A program made the translations under genes and the position numbers. DNA of 5,452 nucleotides from UKL13-2 sp043793345. Lineage in GTDB: Bacteria > Pseudomonadota > Gammaproteobacteria > Burkholderiales > Usitatibacteraceae. Location of the stretch: positions 1-5,452 of the forward strand of contig JAYVXF010000187.1 of NCBI GenBank assembly GCA_043793345.1, read 5' to 3'. Each line of letters begins with the position of its first letter. The first letter of the stretch is position 1. Shown in pieces: positions 1 to 5,452 of this stretch. The notes beneath the pieces are model-generated. The model worked only from the letters and a program-made list of their open reading frames with translations, was not told the origin of the DNA and did not search any database.

Positions 1-1
1 G

Positions 2-118
2 CACTATCGGGATCTGACCGAAAAATGGTTAAAGGGGGAATACTTCCCGCTCCTGTATTCGCGAAAAATGATCGAGGCCGCGACCGTGCAGCGGATCGAA
101 TTGCAGCCGCAAAAATAA
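2..118 (+). CDS. C-terminal end of an unidentified protein (5' truncated by the window)
   Basis: An open frame enters from the left edge and ends at TAA (116-118), giving 38 residues that begin HYRDLTEKWL and end RIELQPQK. The piece is mixed charged and hydrophobic, with aromatic residues (W9, Y14, F15, Y19) and a basic/polar tail, as expected for the end of a soluble protein. It shows no membrane segment and no motif that I recognise. It is preferred over the other frames because its residue usage looks protein-like and it stops just before the convergent DUF418 gene, leaving only 31 bases between the two stop codons. The family cannot be named from this fragment. Confidence 0.6.
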   Translation, partial: HYRDLTEKWLKGEYFPLLYSRKMIEAATVQRIELQPQK

Positions 119-149
119 GCTTGAACCGGATCGGACGACCTGCATTTTT

Positions 150-1913
150 CTACAGTCGCATCGCCGGTGTTTGCCGGTAAGTGAATGCGCGCCATAGCCA
201 TTCCATCGGCCCGTAGCGGTAACGTGCCAGCCACCAGTGGCTAAATACCACCTGCAACGAGAACACCACGGCTACGAACAGCATCTGCCAGGCGCGGGGC
301 ATCCCCCATTGTCCGAGCCCATAAGCGTAAAAATACAGGCTGCAAATCAGTGATTGCGTCAGGTAACTGGTGAGCGCCATGCGCCCCAGTGGCGCGAGGA
401 CACTTATTTTTGCAAACACCGAGTTGCTGTGCAGCATCAGCACGACCAGTCCCACGTAGCCGAGACAGGCGGGAAGATTGCCGAGCATTTGCAGTCCTCT
501 GGCCAGTTGGAAACCGTCGTGTTCGTCTCCCGGCACATGCGAGACGGCGATGAAACTGCCTAATAAACCCATCCCAATTCCCAACGGCAGGGCATACCAG
601 GCAAGTTTCCGGAACAGGCGCAAATGTGCAGAGGTGTTTTCCATCACGCCGGATCGCACGAACCAGAAACCGATTAGAAACATGGCAATGAGGACGGTGG
701 CGAAGCCCGCGTCACCGGCAGCTTTGCCTGGAAATTCTCTGGCACGCATCTCGACGGCTTCAGCATAACGACCTTGCGAGAGAATTCGGACTTCGTTGCG
801 CGTCTCCTCTTGGTGCCTGGCCAGTCGTTTCACCTTTTCGGCTTTTTTCTCTGCCGCTTTTTCGGCGTCCGTTTTTTTAGGTTTCTTGTCCGCCGCTTTG
901 TCCGTCGCCATAGCGCCTGGCGTGCCCGTTTTCGGGGTACCAGCCTTGTCGCCCGCATTGACCGCTGGCATCGCAGGAGCAGTCTCTGCGTCCTTTGCAA
1001 CTGCCGGCGACACAACCGCCATTTTGGTGATCGGCAACTCAGGCACTGGCGGCGTGAAATATTGAACCGCACCGAAGATCGTCATCATCGAAAACGAGAA
1101 AACATAGAGAGTCACGCCCAGGCGGATTCCGCGCAATTTCACCGGGTCATGGAATTTTGCCGCCAACACGGCGAGCGTCAGCATCACAATGCTCATGATA
1201 GTGACTGGAATGCGCGGCTCTTTGGGTCCTGCTGGCAATGCCCAGAGCACCACCGCCGCAATTGCGGCTACTGTGCCCAGAATCAGCAATATCAACGCAA
1301 ACAATGGCACGCGATGGCCGCGAATGTTGAAGCGACGTTCATTGCGCAGATACAGTGCGACAAAACCGACGAATGCCAGTCCGCCGGCGATAACCCAGAC
1401 TGCATCGAATTCAGGGATAAAACCCACGCCGGCCAGAATCGCCAGCGCAATCAGAATGGGCTTCCATTTACCGTAAAGCAGGATCAGCAATGCGCCTGCG
1501 GCCACGGCGTAGCTGAAGAGAATGTCGCCCGACCAGAGAAAAATATAATGCGCCGCGCCGAACACGGCGAGCGCGAGAATGCGGCGAAGATACGGGCCCA
1601 GAAAATCGCGCTCGGCACGTTCCGCCCGCGTGAGCATCACCGCGAAACCCATGCCAAAAAGCAGCGAGAAAATAGTCCAGAATTTTCCCTGCACAAAATA
1701 GGTGACGAACCAACTGGCAAACCAGTCCATTCCGGTTAAACCCGCGGGCATGCCTTCGCCAATCCCGCTTGTCGCGCGATTGAAAAATTCGATGTTCATC
1801 AAAAATATCCCGAGGAGCGCAAATCCGCGCACCACGTCCAGCGCCTGGATACGTTCACTGGAGGTAACGGGGCCTGCAGGTTCGACGTTCAGCGATCCAG
1901 TGTCCGCTTCCAT
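150..1913 (-). CDS. DUF418 / YeiB-type polytopic inner-membrane protein with a Lys/Ala-rich insert
   Basis: This is a 587-residue membrane protein of the DUF418 (YeiB-like) family, whose biochemical role is not established; some members are annotated as possible transporters. The family N-terminal signature is clear: RIQALDVVRGFALLGIF at about residues 21-37, running into the first membrane segment and the NIEFF motif. Further hydrophobic segments lie near 63-95, 110-147, 152-190, 203-226, 236-252, 264-285, 403-420, 436-457, 478-496, 504-531 and 540-560. The C-terminal signature is also present: LGRMALTSYLTQS (509-521), then FSHWWLARYRYGPMEWLWR (557-575). The usual loop helix (about 371-394, with GRYAEAVEMR) is preceded by an unusual low-complexity insert at about 300-365. 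Many family members are roughly 400 residues, so this one is long. The ATG at 1913 is chosen because the signature follows it and GGGGA lies a few bases upstream (1918-1922). It follows bcp by 75 bases and is probably last in the block. Confidence 0.88.
   Translation of the reverse strand: MEADTGSLNVEPAGPVTSSERIQALDVVRGFALLGIFLMNIEFFNRATSGIGEGMPAGLTGMDWFASWFVTYFVQGKFWTIFSLLFGMGFAVMLTRAERAERDFLGPYLRRILALAVFGAAHYIFLWSGDILFSYAVAAGALLILLYGKWKPILIALAILAGVGFIPEFDAVWVIAGGLAFVGFVALYLRNERRFNIRGHRVPLFALILLILGTVAAIAAVVLWALPAGPKEPRIPVTIMSIVMLTLAVLAAKFHDPVKLRGIRLGVTLYVFSFSMMTIFGAVQYFTPPVPELPITKMAVVSPAVAKDAETAPAMPAVNAGDKAGTPKTGTPGAMATDKAADKKPKKTDAEKAAEKKAEKVKRLARHQEETRNEVRILSQGRYAEAVEMRAREFPGKAAGDAGFATVLIAMFLIGFWFVRSGVMENTSAHLRLFRKLAWYALPLGIGMGLLGSFIAVSHVPGDEHDGFQLARGLQMLGNLPACLGYVGLVVLMLHSNSVFAKISVLAPLGRMALTSYLTQSLICSLYFYAYGLGQWGMPRAWQMLFVAVVFSLQVVFSHWWLARYRYGPMEWLWRAFTYRQTPAMRL
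819..1016 (-). other. Low-complexity Lys/Ala/Thr/Pro-rich insert within the DUF418 protein
   Basis: Codons of about residues 300-365 encode a stretch poor in hydrophobic residues. Its first half is Ala/Pro/Thr/Gly-rich and contains the near-repeat GTPKTGTPG. Its second half is a highly charged Lys/Ala/Glu run (DKKPKKTDAEKAAEKKAEKV) that would form a charged helix or stay disordered. It sits in the extramembrane loop between two hydrophobic segments (about 264-285 and 403-420), so the flanking membrane domain is intact and the reading frame is continuous. It includes a run of seven A residues on the coding strand (T run at 872-878). Confidence 0.75.
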
Positions 1914-1988
1914 TTTTTCCCCAATGGTTATTTGAGTGGATATTTTGTCAAAGCGGGCGACATCGCCGTGGGCAAATTAACGCAACAA

Positions 1989-2468
1989 TTATTTTGCGCC
2001 CGCCAGACTTGTTGCCGCACGTTTCGCAGCGACCAGCACCGCAGCGGCATGCCCGTCAACCTTGACGCCGCGCCACTCTTCCACGATCTCATTGTTGCGG
2101 CCCATGAGAAACGTGGAGCGCTGAATACCCATCACCTTTTTGCCGTACATGTTCTTTTCTTTGATCACATCGAACAGCTTACAAAGTTTTGCGTCGCCGT
2201 CGGAAAGGAGGTCGAATGGAAAATGCATGTTTGCCTTGAATTTTTCGTGGCTGGCAAGGGAATCGCGCGACACGCCGAAAACCATCACGCCCGCTTGTCG
2301 GAACTCTGTATGCAAATCCTTAAATTGCGCACCTTCGATGGTGCATCCCGGCGTTGCATCGTTGGGGTAAAAATAGATGACGTAAGGATGACCCCTGAAT
2401 GCGGCACTGGCGAAGCGCTGGTTGCCGGTGGCGGGAACCTCGAAATCGGCGAAAGATTTGTCTGGCAT
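1989..2468 (-). CDS. bcp: Thioredoxin-dependent thiol peroxidase, BCP/PrxQ-type peroxiredoxin
   Basis: This 159-residue cytoplasmic peroxiredoxin is expected to reduce hydrogen peroxide and organic hydroperoxides using thiol donors such as thioredoxin. The active-site stretch YFYPNDATPGCTIEG (residues 32-46) carries the TPGC motif with peroxidatic Cys42 and Thr39. The conserved active-site Arg is probably Arg117 in GIQRSTFLM. The segment KEKNMYGKKVMG (103-114) is typical of beta/gammaproteobacterial BCPs. Length is normal for the family (about 150-160). The resolving cysteine found in E. coli BCP five residues after the peroxidatic one is absent (Ala47 here). The only other cysteine is Cys96 in KLCKLFD, 54 residues downstream. 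The ATG at 2468 has a strong ribosome site, AAGGA (2475-2479), six bases upstream. The gene starts 30 bases after the arnD-like gene, so translation from a shared mRNA is likely. Confidence 0.95.
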   Translation of the reverse strand: MPDKSFADFEVPATGNQRFASAAFRGHPYVIYFYPNDATPGCTIEGAQFKDLHTEFRQAGVMVFGVSRDSLASHEKFKANMHFPFDLLSDGDAKLCKLFDVIKEKNMYGKKVMGIQRSTFLMGRNNEIVEEWRGVKVDGHAAAVLVAAKRAATSLAGAK

Positions 2469-2474
2469 GTTCGA

Positions 2475-2479
2475 TCCTT
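2475..2479 (-). promoter_or_regulatory. Ribosome binding site of bcp
   Basis: The minus strand reads AAGGA followed by a six-base spacer (TCGAAC) and the ATG at 2468. It is the best Shine-Dalgarno match among the genes here and fixes the bcp start. It lies in the 30-base gap after the arnD-like stop codon, supporting independent initiation on a shared transcript. Confidence 0.8.
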
Positions 2480-2498
2480 GTGAAGTTTTACTGGCGTT

Positions 2499-2515
2499 TC
2501 AGGCGGCTCGCCTGA
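2499..2515 (-). repeat. Perfect 7-bp hairpin ending on the arnD stop codon
   Basis: The sequence TCAGGCG-GCT-CGCCTGA is a perfect inverted repeat with a three-base loop. On the minus strand the second arm ends exactly with the TGA stop codon of the arnD-like gene. No run of T follows in the direction of transcription (the next bases are AAACGCC), so it does not look like an intrinsic terminator. It could pause ribosomes, stabilise mRNA or block 3' exonuclease between the two cistrons. It could also be coincidental. Confidence 0.5.
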
Positions 2516-3479
2516 GAACAGCTACTGAAGGTAAAAAAGGTTTCCCTTGCATTAACAGCGTACCACTACGTCCGGGGATCGTGCCGCGTTCTGCGACAAA
2601 GCAGGGTAGATGGGCGCAGTCCAGATTGCCATGGATCGTTTCGGTTGCAACGAGTTCATAGCCTTGTTCGCGCCAGCCGAAAAGAAGTTTTTCAAACGTG
2701 GGCAGCAGGCGCATGCCTTCGAGTTCGGCATGCAGCGTGAACACGTGTGCAGACATTGGTTCGCGCGATGCGTGGATCAAGGGCGGTGGCATCTGCGTGA
2801 TGGCGAGCAGCCGTTCGTGAACGTTTGCTTCCGTGCAATCATCCAGACCGATCAATTCATCCAGCGTCGGCAAGGTGGTTGGCAACTGCGGGCAATCGAT
2901 GATCTCGGCATTGATGACCGGGAAATGCGGTGTCACTTCGGGCAAGTTGCCGCGACCATCTGAGCAATAGTCAAAGCCCATCTCCTGCGTGAGCCGCAGT
3001 GCGTGGGTCGACATTTGCCAACCGGCAGCGCCGTGGGTACGCGCGGCGGTTTTGAAAATATCGGTGAATCGCTCCTGCGCCTGCGACATTTCGCGTCGCG
3101 TCCACGCCGCTGTTTGGTGCTCAACGCCGTCCTGCCATTTGACGTGGTCGTAGGTATGGATGCCGACCTCGAAGCCTTCATCGCGCGTGTTGCGCAGGAT
3201 GTCGGCGCAGCGTTTGCCGATATCCGGGCCCGGCAGCAGCGTGCCGTATAACAGCGTGGGAAATCCGTAGTGCGAGACCACCGAGGTACGCTTCACTTTG
3301 CCCAGAAAACCTTTGCGGAATACGCGCTTGATGGCGCGACCGGTGTGATCCGGCCCCAAGCTGAAAAGAAAAGTTGCGCCTGCCTGATGCTTTTTGAGTG
3401 CGTGAATCAAGCCGGGCACGCCGATGCGGGTGCCGTTCAGGGTGTCTACATCGATCTTGAGTGCGAGATACTTTTTCAT
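2499..3479 (-). CDS. arnD: ArnD-like NodB-fold deformylase (4-deoxy-4-formamido-L-arabinose-phosphoundecaprenol deformylase family)
   Basis: This 326-residue protein belongs to the polysaccharide deacetylase (NodB) superfamily and resembles ArnD/PmrJ from start to near end. ArnD removes the formyl group from undecaprenyl-phosphate-linked formamido-arabinose at the inner membrane, before L-Ara4N is transferred to lipid A. Visible motifs are KIDVDT (8-13; Asp10 as likely base, Asp12 as metal ligand), GTRIGVP (16-22), SLGPDHTGR (40-48), HTYDH (108-112; metal ligands His108 and His112), AAGW (151-154), YCSDGRG (171-177), QLPTTLPTLDE (198-208) and HAELEG (250-255; His250 as the late catalytic His). 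These match the order in E. coli ArnD (about 296 residues). The present C-terminus is about 25 residues longer and contains Cys288 and Cys293. The start at 3479 gives the N-terminal motif its usual position. The ribosome site is weak, but TATAAT lies 24 bases upstream. No other arn gene is visible, so the exact substrate is inferred; a related lipid-linked or polysaccharide amide is possible. Confidence 0.82.
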   Translation of the reverse strand: MKKYLALKIDVDTLNGTRIGVPGLIHALKKHQAGATFLFSLGPDHTGRAIKRVFRKGFLGKVKRTSVVSHYGFPTLLYGTLLPGPDIGKRCADILRNTRDEGFEVGIHTYDHVKWQDGVEHQTAAWTRREMSQAQERFTDIFKTAARTHGAAGWQMSTHALRLTQEMGFDYCSDGRGNLPEVTPHFPVINAEIIDCPQLPTTLPTLDELIGLDDCTEANVHERLLAITQMPPPLIHASREPMSAHVFTLHAELEGMRLLPTFEKLLFGWREQGYELVATETIHGNLDCAHLPCFVAERGTIPGRSGTLLMQGKPFLPSVAVLRRAA

Positions 3480-3502
3480 TTCATTTGTGATTACTTTTGC
3501 GA

Positions 3503-3532
3503 ATTATAGAACCTGTAGAAAGCCCGAGACTA
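3503..3532 (-). promoter_or_regulatory. Probable sigma-70-type promoter of the arnD-bcp-DUF418 block
   Basis: The minus strand carries a perfect TATAAT -10 box at 3508-3503, 23 bases before the arnD-like ATG. This predicts a short leader of roughly 15-20 bases. The -35 region is poor: the best candidate is TAGTCT (3532-3527) at an 18-base spacing, matching TTGACA at three of six positions. A weak -35 suggests either low activity or help from an activator. No comparable promoter is visible before bcp or the DUF418 gene. Confidence 0.5.
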
Positions 3533-3618
3533 AAATCGTTGCATGGAAATTACAAAAATTGATGAACCGCGCCATCACTGATTCCTGACTCTTTTTACTA
3601 GGGCGAAAAGCCCCGGCG

Positions 3619-3627
3619 TGCTAAACT
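3619..3627 (+). promoter_or_regulatory. Candidate extended -10 promoter upstream of typA
   Basis: TGCTAAACT has the TGn extension plus a four-of-six match to TATAAT. No good -35 is present at 16-18 bases. If used, the typA leader would be about 85 bases and would include the GATTCA repeats. Confidence 0.3.
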
Positions 3628-3633
3628 ATTGGG

Positions 3634-3646
3634 TTGATTCAGCTCG
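3634..3646 (+). repeat. Imperfect direct repeat, copy 1, in the typA upstream region
   Basis: TTGATTCAGCTCG matches the second copy (3673-3686) except for one missing base. The starts are 39 bases apart. Confidence 0.5.
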
Positions 3647-3672
3647 TATTGTTCGACTCCGCCAAATTGCTT

Positions 3673-3686
3673 TTGATTCACGCTCG
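3673..3686 (+). repeat. Imperfect direct repeat, copy 2, in the typA upstream region
   Basis: TTGATTCACGCTCG repeats copy 1 with one inserted C. It runs directly into a third GATTCA core (3686-3691), so the second and third cores are 11 bases apart, about one helical turn. Confidence 0.5.
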
Positions 3687-3701
3687 ATTCATTCCTTAAA
3701 T
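3673..3701 (+). promoter_or_regulatory. Candidate proximal typA promoter
   Basis: TTGATT (3673-3678) and TTAAAT (3696-3701) are each four-of-six matches to the -35 and -10 consensus and are separated by exactly 17 bases. The predicted start near 3708 leaves a leader of only about 12 bases, enough for the weak ribosome site GAAAG (3709-3713). The upstream TTGATTCA repeat overlaps the -35. Confidence 0.35.
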
Positions 3702-3719
3702 TTCCCCTGAAAGCGCTGC

Positions 3720-5452
3720 ATGTCTCGCCCGTTAAGAAATATTGCCATCATTGCCCACGTTGACCACGGCAAAACCACACTGGTCGACAAACTCCTTCAT
3801 CAAGCTGGCTCGTTCGCAGCGCACCAGCACATCGCTGAACGGGTGATGGACTCGAACGATCTCGAAAAAGAGCGCGGCATTACCATCCTCGCCAAGAACA
3901 CCGCCATCGATTATGAAGGCGTACACATCAACATCGTCGACACACCTGGCCACGCCGATTTTGGTGGTGAAGTCGAGCGCGTGTTGTCGATGGTCGATAG
4001 CGTGTTGTTGCTGGTCGATGCGGTCGAGGGGCCGATGCCGCAGACGCGGTTTGTGACCAAAAAAGCATTGGCTTTGGGTTTGCGTCCGATTGTGGTGGTG
4101 AATAAAATTGATCGCGAAGGCGCGCGTCCGGATTGGGTGGTCAATCACACGTTCGAATTGATGGATAAATTGGGTGCGACCGAAGCACAGCTTGATTTCC
4201 CGATTGTTTATGCGTCCGCCCTGAACGGCTGGGCGACGCTCGACTGGAAACAGCCGGCGACCGATATGCGTGCGTTGCTCGATACGATTTTGAAACACGT
4301 GCCTGCGCCAGAGGTCGATATCGAAGGCTCGCTGCAGTTGCAAATTTCAGCACTCGATTATTCGAGCTACGTCGGGCGCATCGGCATCGGTCGTATCCGT
4401 CGCGGCCAGATCAAATCCGGCTCGGAGGTGATGTTGTTGAGCGTTGGCAAGCCGCCCAAACGCGTGCGCGTGAATCAGGTGCAGAGCTTTCAGGGCTTGA
4501 ACAAAGTGCCGATGGAAATCGCCGAAGCGGGCGAAATCGTGCTGATCAATGGCATCGATGACCTCTCGATCGGTTGCACCATCGGCAGCACCGATAACCC
4601 TGAAGCGTTGCCGTTGCTGGGTGTGGATGAGCCGACGCTAACGATGAATTTTCAGGTCAACACCTCGCCGTTTGCAGGGCAGGAGGGCAAGTTTGTGACC
4701 TCACGGCAAATCCGTGAGCGTCTCGATAAAGAGTTGCTTGTCAACGTTGCGTTGCGCGTTGAAGAGACCGAAGACACCGATGTATTTCTGGTCTCCGGCC
4801 GCGGTGAATTACATCTCACCATTCTGCTCGAAAACATGCGCCGTGAAGGCTACGAATTAGCCGTCGGCAAGCCGCGCGTGGTGATGAAAGATATTGACGG
4901 CGAGCAATGCGAGCCGTATGAAATGCTGACCGTCGATGTTGAAGACACCAATCAGGGCGTGGTGATGGAAGCGTTGGGACAACGCAAAGCCGACCTGCTC
5001 GACATGGTGCCGGACGGGCGCGGACGGGTGCGTCTCGACTACCGCATTCCGGCACGCGGCCTGATTGGCTTTCAGACCGATTTCATGAACATGACACGCG
5101 GCACCGGCATCAAGAGCCATGTGTTCGACGAGTACGCACCGCTGCGCGGTGATCTGCCGTCACGTCGCAATGGCGTGCTGATCTCGGGTGAACAAGGCGA
5201 AGCGGTGGCTTACGCGCTGTGGAAATTGCAGGATCGTGGCCGCATGTTTGTTTCGCCCGGTGAGCGTTTGTACAACGGCATGGTGATCGGTATCCACAGC
5301 CGCGACAACGATCTGGTGGTCAATCCCATCAAGGGCAAGCAGCTCACCAACGTGCGCTCGTCCGGTACCGATGAAGCGGTCGCGTTGGTGCCGCCGATCA
5401 GCATGTCACTGGAAAGCGCGATTGAATTTATCGACGACGACGAATTGGTCGA
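3720..5452 (+). CDS. typA: Ribosome-associated translational GTPase TypA/BipA (3' end outside window)
   Basis: 577 codons are visible of an expected roughly 607. TypA/BipA is an EF-G-like GTPase that binds the ribosome and supports 50S assembly and growth at low temperature or under stress. The G domain (about 1-195) has every motif: AHVDHGKT (12-19, P-loop), RGITI (52-56, switch I), DTPGH (74-78, with catalytic His78), NKID (128-131) and SAL (166-168). The beta-barrel domain II covers about 200-295. The EF-G domain III-like part contains LRVEETEDTD (345-354) and RGELHL (361-366). The domain V-like part contains GRVRLDYRIPARGLIGF (435-451). The TypA-specific C-terminal domain contains SRRNGVLIS (481-489), HSRDNDL (526-532) and TDEAV (550-554). 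The last visible residues, IDDDELV, align close to the C-terminus, so about 29 residues are missing. The ATG at 3720 gives MSRPLRNIAIIAH, the normal family start, with weak ribosome site GAAAG (3709-3713). No frameshift or missing key residue is seen. Confidence 0.98.
   Translation, partial: MSRPLRNIAIIAHVDHGKTTLVDKLLHQAGSFAAHQHIAERVMDSNDLEKERGITILAKNTAIDYEGVHINIVDTPGHADFGGEVERVLSMVDSVLLLVDAVEGPMPQTRFVTKKALALGLRPIVVVNKIDREGARPDWVVNHTFELMDKLGATEAQLDFPIVYASALNGWATLDWKQPATDMRALLDTILKHVPAPEVDIEGSLQLQISALDYSSYVGRIGIGRIRRGQIKSGSEVMLLSVGKPPKRVRVNQVQSFQGLNKVPMEIAEAGEIVLINGIDDLSIGCTIGSTDNPEALPLLGVDEPTLTMNFQVNTSPFAGQEGKFVTSRQIRERLDKELLVNVALRVEETEDTDVFLVSGRGELHLTILLENMRREGYELAVGKPRVVMKDIDGEQCEPYEMLTVDVEDTNQGVVMEALGQRKADLLDMVPDGRGRVRLDYRIPARGLIGFQTDFMNMTRGTGIKSHVFDEYAPLRGDLPSRRNGVLISGEQGEAVAYALWKLQDRGRMFVSPGERLYNGMVIGIHSRDNDLVVNPIKGKQLTNVRSSGTDEAVALVPPISMSLESAIEFIDDDELV

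Larger units (their letters stand above)
3480..3719. other. Divergent intergenic region between the arnD-like gene and typA
   Basis: These 240 bases separate two divergently transcribed genes and are AT-richer than the coding DNA. They hold a TATAAT box for the minus-strand block (3503-3508), two candidate typA promoters, and three copies of GATTCA between 3636 and 3691. I see no convincing small gene or RNA gene here. Only a 12-codon frame without a ribosome site (3543-3581) was found. Confidence 0.7.

Noticed and set aside
119..149. Possible bidirectional terminator between the convergent genes
   Set aside because: A short T run (145-149) is present, but no stable stem precedes it on either strand. 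CCGGATCGG and GGACGACC are not true inverted repeats.
774..1739. Long + strand open frame (321 codons) opposite the DUF418 gene
   Set aside because: Its translation is crowded with His, Arg, Cys and Gln and has no recognisable domain. It is antisense to a gene with clear family signatures and is best explained as a shadow.
1946..1951. Perfect TTGACA on the minus strand before the DUF418 gene
   Set aside because: At 16-18 bases downstream there is no acceptable -10 box (the best is a three-of-six match), and transcription would start almost at the ATG.
1981..1998. CGCAA/TTGCG inverted repeat at the bcp stop
   Set aside because: A five-pair stem with an eight-base AT-rich loop and no T tail is too weak to call a terminator.
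3543..3581. Twelve-codon open frame beginning MEITKIDEP
   Set aside because: There is no ribosome site, the length is at chance level, and I see no relation to either neighbouring gene.
3601..3613. GGGC-GAAAA-GCCC hairpin in the intergenic region
   Set aside because: The stem is only four pairs. The T run lies on the upstream side for the + strand, and no T run follows on the minus strand, so it is not a terminator.
3732..4343. Minus-strand open frame (203 codons) opposite the start of typA
   Set aside because: It lies wholly within the strongly conserved G domain of typA, its composition is His/Arg/Gln-rich, and it has no supporting start signal.

Overview
This 5,452-base window reads as ordinary chromosomal DNA from a Gram-negative proteobacterium, most likely a betaproteobacterium or a close gammaproteobacterial relative. 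Three things suggest this. The peroxiredoxin has the segment KEKNMYGKKVMG, which I associate with beta/gamma BCP proteins. The GTPase is close to proteobacterial TypA/BipA over its whole length. An ArnD-type (lipid A aminoarabinose pathway) deformylase homologue is present. Composition is moderately GC-rich and looks even across the window. I see no mobile element, rRNA, tRNA or CRISPR array.

Layout. Bases 2-118 (+) are the last 38 codons of a gene that begins outside the window; I do not recognise it. It converges on a block of three minus-strand genes. In transcription order these are an ArnD-like NodB-fold deformylase (3479-2499), a BCP/PrxQ thiol peroxidase (2468-1989) and a DUF418/YeiB-type polytopic membrane protein (1913-150). 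The gaps are 30 and 75 bases, so one transcript is plausible. The block would start from a TATAAT box at 3503-3508, just upstream of arnD. Bases 3480-3719 form a divergent intergenic region. On its other side typA/bipA runs on the + strand from 3720 and leaves the window about 29 codons before its expected end.

How the genes may relate. The arnD-like and DUF418 genes point to envelope functions: editing of a sugar on a lipid carrier, and an uncharacterised membrane protein. BCP removes peroxides, and TypA is a ribosome-associated GTPase needed under stress and cold. A common cell-envelope/stress theme is only an inference from proximity. No other arn gene is visible.

The points most worth a second look are modest. 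They are a Lys/Ala-rich insert in the DUF418 protein, a peroxiredoxin lacking the usual +5 resolving cysteine, an isolated ArnD homologue with a longer C-terminus, a hairpin built on the arnD stop codon, and repeated GATTCA motifs in front of typA. I found no convincing undescribed system here.
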